A program made the translations under genes and the position numbers. The notes under the pieces were generated by a model. The model was not told the DNA's origin. It was given only the letters and a program-made list of their open reading frames with translations, and searched no databases. Source: Brachypodium distachyon (taxonomy: Eukaryota; Streptophyta; Magnoliopsida; Poales; Poaceae). Taken from it: DNA of 64,000 bases. Each line of letters begins with the position of its first letter. Position 1 is the first letter of the stretch. The stretch lies in assembly GCF_000005505.3 (NCBI RefSeq), contig NC_016131.3, forward strand, positions 10,995,501-11,059,500. Reading direction: 5' to 3'. Below, piece after piece: positions 59,559 to 64,000 of this stretch.

Positions 59559-61093
59559 ATTGATTTGTTTCCATGGTACTATCCCTTTTTCTAGATATAG
59601 AGATGTTCTGCAGATTTCAATACTGAAGATCAAGGTCATCTGAACTCATACTGACAGCTGAACCAACACTGAGTGGTGCCCCTGCGGAATTCCCCGGTTT
59701 ATTCCCTTCAACTGACAATTCCTGGTTTCTGAATTTTCCCCTGAGATCCCCTCCTGACCCCATCTTCTTCCCTCTGAGGTTGATTAGTCACTAGCAGCCC
59801 CATGGTCATCTCCCCTCTGTTAATATAATGTGCTGTTTTTTTTTGTGGATACTATAATGTGGTGTGTGTTTTTGTTGATAAATGTGGTGTTTCACGAATG
59901 GAAAAAGGAAGCTCGCAAATTAAAGAATGAAATATGTTCTCGCAAAAGTGGTACTACGTTAAGTGTGTCATTTGTGTTTGCTATAGAATAAAATTATATT
60001 TAGTCACATGATCTGAAATATGTGAACAATAAATCATTCATACTTGCAAGTTGTCAGCGCCGTCGATGCCGCATTTCGCGGTGCTGGCGAACCACACCCC
60101 AAGTACGAGAGAGATGAGCATATAGGGCTGCAGAAGAGTCATCCTTTGATAGTACCACATTCCAGCAATACAACCGTTGAAAGGGCTCAACGAATCCTGT
60201 GGCAGCGGAAGGGTGATCCCACTCCTGCCTCGCAAGTCGCTATCTGGTACATCTGCTTCGCTGCTTTCTTGAATTGCGACATCTGCATTTATGAATGAAA
60301 ATTGAGTACCAAGGCTAATTCCTATCCGGTTGACTCGATGATCATAGATCACTAAAATTGTCACTTTGGTATGCTACAGCCTGGTTCACCACAAGCTGAA
60401 ACAGCTAACCACTTATTTCAAAAGAGTGGTGCTGCTCTCCAACAACGGAGCTACTTTGAGTTCGGAGGTGGGGTGGGGGGCTGGCCCCCTCCCCCGAGAT
60501 TTCCGTGAAAGAACAAAATCGAATTTACTTAGTGGTCCCTGTTGTTCTTTGAAGAAATTCGGTTCGTGCAAATTGTTGACCGATCGGTTCTTTCGTGAAC
60601 TGCTAACAGAAAAGTTTGGTTCCCTGAAAATTTGGTTCGGTTTTCAGTCCAACCGATCAAAATTGAACTTAGACAGTGGTTGCTGTTGTTCTTCAAGCAG
60701 AGGGACGCTGCTCAAATCGGTCGGCATATGAAAGTTGGGGAGGAGAGAAGCCGGAGCGTGGCAGCACGACTTGCTCGAGACGCATGGTGGCAAAGCTATT
60801 GGCAAGCTCGTGGCTGGGATGGTGGATCCAGGGAAGAAATGTGGATGACGGGCGGGCGGTCTGGTCATGCATGGCGCTGCGGGCCGCCGACCTTGCATGC
60901 ATGGAGGTTGGGGGCTAGGTTTTACTGACTGATGTAAATTCGTTTTTTCAAAATTCATGACCGAATTCCCTCAAAAAAAAATCATGACCGAATTGGGCAT
61001 CGAAAATTTTGGTTTCGGTTTATTCAAGTTCGGTTCGGTTATTTCGGTACGGTTCTTCAGTTTTGTTTAAAATGCCCACCCTCACAACCCAAT
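59559..61093. other. Intergenic with one exon-like segment and a hAT-like end
   Basis: On the minus strand, 60,276-60,049 is bounded by AAATGCAG and CAA|GTATGA and encodes a hydrophobic run (YMLISLVLGVWFAST), a possible exon of an unidentified membrane protein. Near 60,500-61,083, repeated GGTTCGGTT words and, on the minus strand, GAGGGTGGGCATTTTAAAC resemble hAT-type transposon ends. Neither is conclusive. Confidence 0.3.
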
Positions 61094-61194
61094 ATATTTT
61101 AAGAAACAAGCAATACGAAAGCTTTCCGCCGCCCGCATCTTTAATATTTTAGGGAACAAGTAATATGAAAGGTTTCCGCCCGCCCGCATCTTTT
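61094..61194. repeat. 50-bp tandem duplication upstream of the G-gamma gene
   Basis: Two copies of a unit starting ATATTTTA(A/G)G(A/G)AACAAG and ending CCCGCATCTTT, at 61,094 and 61,144. It lies about 170-270 bp before the start codon, so it may fall in the promoter or leader. Confidence 0.85.
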
Positions 61195-61365
61195 GTAAAC
61201 CCAGCCCACTAAACCACGGACGCATCTGCCAGTTCGTGCCTGCCTGCGTGTGTCCTGTCCGCCAGCCCCCACAGGAATACAGGATCGCACCCACCCGCTC
61301 AGCTCTCCGCCGTCGTCGAAGAGCGCGGAAGAACCTCTCGCTGCCGACGCCGCTCATCGGACGGG

Positions 61366-63600
61366 ATGCAGGTTCCAGGCGGCGGCGGCGGAGGAGGAGC
61401 TGGAAGGGAAGCGGGGGACACGCGGGGCCGGCACCGGATCCAGGCTGAGCTCAAGAAGCTGGAGCAAGAAGCGCGCTTCCTCAAGGTCCGTCTTTATGTC
61501 AGCATTGATTCTTTAGTTATGTTCTCTCTGAAACTTTTTCTGTCTCCCGAATGGAAAGCAAAAGGAGAGGTTTCTTTAATCTTTAGGTCGAAATTGAGAA
61601 TCATACGGCAATTCTCCTGCCTGAAAGGCAGAGGCGGGCAACATTTCCGATTCCTAGTTCGAAATAATGTTCTAAGCATTTAATTACACCAGTTTGCGGT
61701 AGTAATTTCTTTGATTCCCGTCTCTTGTCATCTACAAATACGAAGAAAACTTTGTCATGGTTGACTTCCCAGCTTCTTGTGTTCTCATCCCTCCCTCCCG
61801 TCCTGGAGCAGAAGCCGAGGGTATGGGTGGGCCGCCGGTGGGGTGGGTGGGGAAATGTGGTCAAGCGCATGTGCATATTCGTTGTGCTTTGCTTTGCTCC
61901 CTGGTCCTGCCACACCTGCTTCACGATTTCTTGCGACAAAGATTCATTTCTGTAGCACTATTTTGTGGACCTTTTCTCTGCAGAAGGACAAGTATGCACA
62001 GCCCTGCCAGACTATTTCTAGTCTCTGTGTTTATCCACTTCCTATGCTGAAAAAACAAAACCAGAATTCTTCTGCATCAAATGATTGATCACAGTGTACT
62101 ACTGATGAATTAACTACTGAGATGCACATGGTACTGCACTGGTGCTGGGGGACCTGTTCGCATGGGAAAGTGTGGGAAACCATGTTTTATAATCTGTGCC
62201 ATGTGTGATCCAATTCCAATCTTTCAAAGTCATTGGAGGGAGAAATCGGTGTTGGATCAACGCGATTTCCGAAAAGGAGTAATTTTGCGAATTAGTTTGT
62301 ACTCACTCTGGTCCATATTAAGTGACGAAATTTTACATGTATCTAGAAGTTTTTTGGGTACAGATACATCCATATTTGGACAAATTTGAGTCATTTAGTA
62401 TTGGACGGAGGGAATATAATTTGTTGTAACAAGTAGAACTCACTCAGCGGGAAGTGAGGTGATTACTGTAATAAGGCATTTTCATGGTTGATGAGTGATG
62501 ACTTCACGTGACATTCTGGATGTTCTAAGTTTAGTTGACAAGTTGGTATGATGATTGATAGATGCGCACGTGTGCAACTCATATAACTGGCTAACTGTTT
62601 AATTAGTGCCATTTGAAAATTTTAGATATAAACTTGGATGTAACACACACTTAGATTGTGTTTGACAAATAAAACATATTAGTTGTTCCACTGATGACGT
62701 TCTTTGGCAGTTATTAGATGATCCATAGCACCAAATTAATTTCAGTTGATTTGCCTTTAGTGCCTTCAAAAATGTACTTTTTATTGGAAACATATATACT
62801 ACTAACTTTGTTTTACACTACTCGGACCTTGACAGTTAGTTATACATGAGACCTTGAGAATTAGTTATACACTTGTGACATATCTATTTTGAACAGTTCA
62901 TTCCAGTTATCCATTAGTTGCACATCTCTGGGATGCAAACAAAGAAATCTACTTGCATGGCTAGACTAGGTTTCACCTAAACTTAGACCATTCAGAATGC
63001 CTGAGGCATCAGTTGAAAATTTATTACATTAAAGCATCAATTTGTATAGTAATATAATAGTAATGAATGTCACGATAGTGGTGCTATTACCGGACTAGAT
63101 ATCTTCGGTTTCTGTTATGGACATCATTATCTCTAGATCTGGCACAAATTTTTTCAAATGTAGAATTCCGTCTTCCATTCTCTGCCGAACTTCTAATGTT
63201 CTCAGTTGGACTGCATGCAGGAGGAACTTCAAGAGCTAGAGAAAACGGATATAATATCAGCAGCATTGCAAGAGTATGTGTCAGAAGAAAACTCAATCAG
63301 TTCCATTATTTCGATCTGATGTTACTGCTTAAAAAGCACCTGTGTTGTGACTTATTGTTGCTGAATGGGGATTGACTGCATTGTTAACTTTTTGTTAGGT
63401 TTCTTGTAACAATTGAAGGAAAAGCAGACCCTCTACTTCCTGTGTAAGTAACCACTGAAACATCCTCTTAATTTATCCACTTGTAGTCTCAGGAATTCCT
63501 TTTCTGTTACCGCAGAACTACCGGAGTGGCTTACCAGTCTTGGGATAGGTGGTTTGAAGGTCCAGAAGATCTGCGTAGATGCAAATGCTGGTGTCTGTGA
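61366..63600 (+). CDS. RGG1: Heterotrimeric G-protein gamma subunit (type A, RGG1-like)
   Basis: Four exons: 61366-61485, 63221-63273, 63399-63443, 63516-63600. They give exactly 100 aa. The Gly-rich N terminus (MQVPGGGGGGGAGREAG) is followed by DTRGRHRIQAELKKLEQEAR, a coiled coil for pairing with G-beta, then FLVTIEGKADPLLP. The C terminus has SWDRWFEGPEDLRRCKCWCL: Trp-Asp-Arg-Trp-Phe is diagnostic of plant canonical G-gamma, and the last four residues (C97-W-C-L100) form the CaaX prenylation box, with C95 a possible palmitoylation site. The protein anchors the G-beta-gamma dimer to the plasma membrane and takes part in G-protein signalling (growth, abscisic acid and stress responses in rice). 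The start is the first ATG of the exon. Intron 1 is 1.7 kb and carries a Stowaway MITE. Confidence 0.95.
62302..62414. mobile_element. Stowaway MITE in intron 1 of the G-gamma gene
   Basis: Begins CTCACTCTGGTCCATATTAAG and ends AGTATTGGACGGAGGGAA, flanked by TA (62,300-62,301 and 62,415-62,416). The interior shares ATATTTGGACAAATTTGAG with the copies at 10,913 and 48,279. Confidence 0.8.
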
Positions 63601-64000
63601 TCATTGCCAAGAAATTCAGAATTACACCAAAAATTAAGAGGCAATTGTTGCTTTGTAGATTGTTTTTCATCACGCCAGCATGAAGTCCCTTCACCTAAGT
63701 CGAGGATCTGACTCTTTTCCTTGCTCGAGTTTGTTGAGTTTGTTAACAAAATCTGCTGAAGAGTGGCATGAAAAGGCAACTGTGGGATAAGAAGCAACAT
63801 TGAGGATTGACTACAGCTTTGTTCTTCGTTGACTTCTTTGTATTAAGTTCCTGAGCATATAGTATTTCTTTTGTCGGTAAAGTATGAGATCTTAGCTCAA
63901 GAATTGATGTCTTGTCCGAGAGATTTAGATTGAGCCTATTCACTTTACATCAGTGTTCTTGGATATGAAAACCAATGTCAGAAATTGACAACTTACTTTT
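63601..64000 (+). other. Probable 3' untranslated and downstream region of the G-gamma gene
   Basis: T-rich sequence after the TGA at 63,598-63,600, with no other gene recognised up to the window edge. Confidence 0.5.

Overview
The window looks like nuclear DNA of a grass. The organism is an inference: coding first exons are GC-rich, introns are AT-rich with GT..AG borders, and there are many Stowaway MITEs, a CACTA element and L1-type LINEs. A Pooideae grass such as Brachypodium or a relative fits best, but no single sequence proves it.

Three apparently intact protein-coding genes can be modelled exon by exon with all reading phases closing. (1) 23,870-29,407 (+): a VAN3-binding/FORKED1-like protein (DUF828 'auxin canalisation' domain plus a C-terminal PH domain), 7 exons, 457 aa. 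(2) 53,726-49,186 (-): a cytosolic endo-beta-N-acetylglucosaminidase of GH85, 11 exons, 707 aa, with the N-x-E catalytic pair. (3) 61,366-63,600 (+): a canonical heterotrimeric G-protein gamma subunit (RGG1-like), 4 exons, 100 aa, ending in a CaaX box. Three decayed genes lie between them: a transposon-type gene related to grass Ulp1-associated ORFs (32,062-33,894), a pKIWI502-like FAD/NAD(P)-binding oxidoreductase split by a LINE (40,558-44,613), and a DUF538 gene with an early stop and a deletion (45,581-48,249).

Layout: 1-23 kb is gene-poor. It holds a noncoding dispersed repeat (690-1,680), a 2-kb non-autonomous CACTA element with GAT target duplication (4,055-6,096), a LINE relic (9.1-9.7 kb), short Stowaway MITEs, a nested tandem duplication ending in a tRNA-like segment (12.8-14.1 kb) and a TIR element around a GC-rich block (14.6-15.7 kb). 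23.6-29.9 kb is the VAN3-binding-like gene. 31.5-34.3 kb is the decayed transposon-type gene with related introns. 37.7-44.6 kb is a LINE cluster (three copies, two with recognisable target duplications). 45.2-48.4 kb is the DUF538 pseudogene, whose intron 2 carries a Stowaway MITE and a long-TIR MITE. 49.2-53.8 kb is the GH85 gene. 53.8-59.4 kb is a nested transposon zone, with a chimeric ORF joining a HARBI1-like N terminus to a Ty3/gypsy integrase tail, repeated TIR-type ends and another LINE. 61-64 kb is the G-gamma gene.

The three intact genes act in unrelated processes (vascular patterning/PIN trafficking, free N-glycan processing, G-protein signalling); nothing suggests a functional cluster. 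The unusual content is in the transposon-derived rearrangements.
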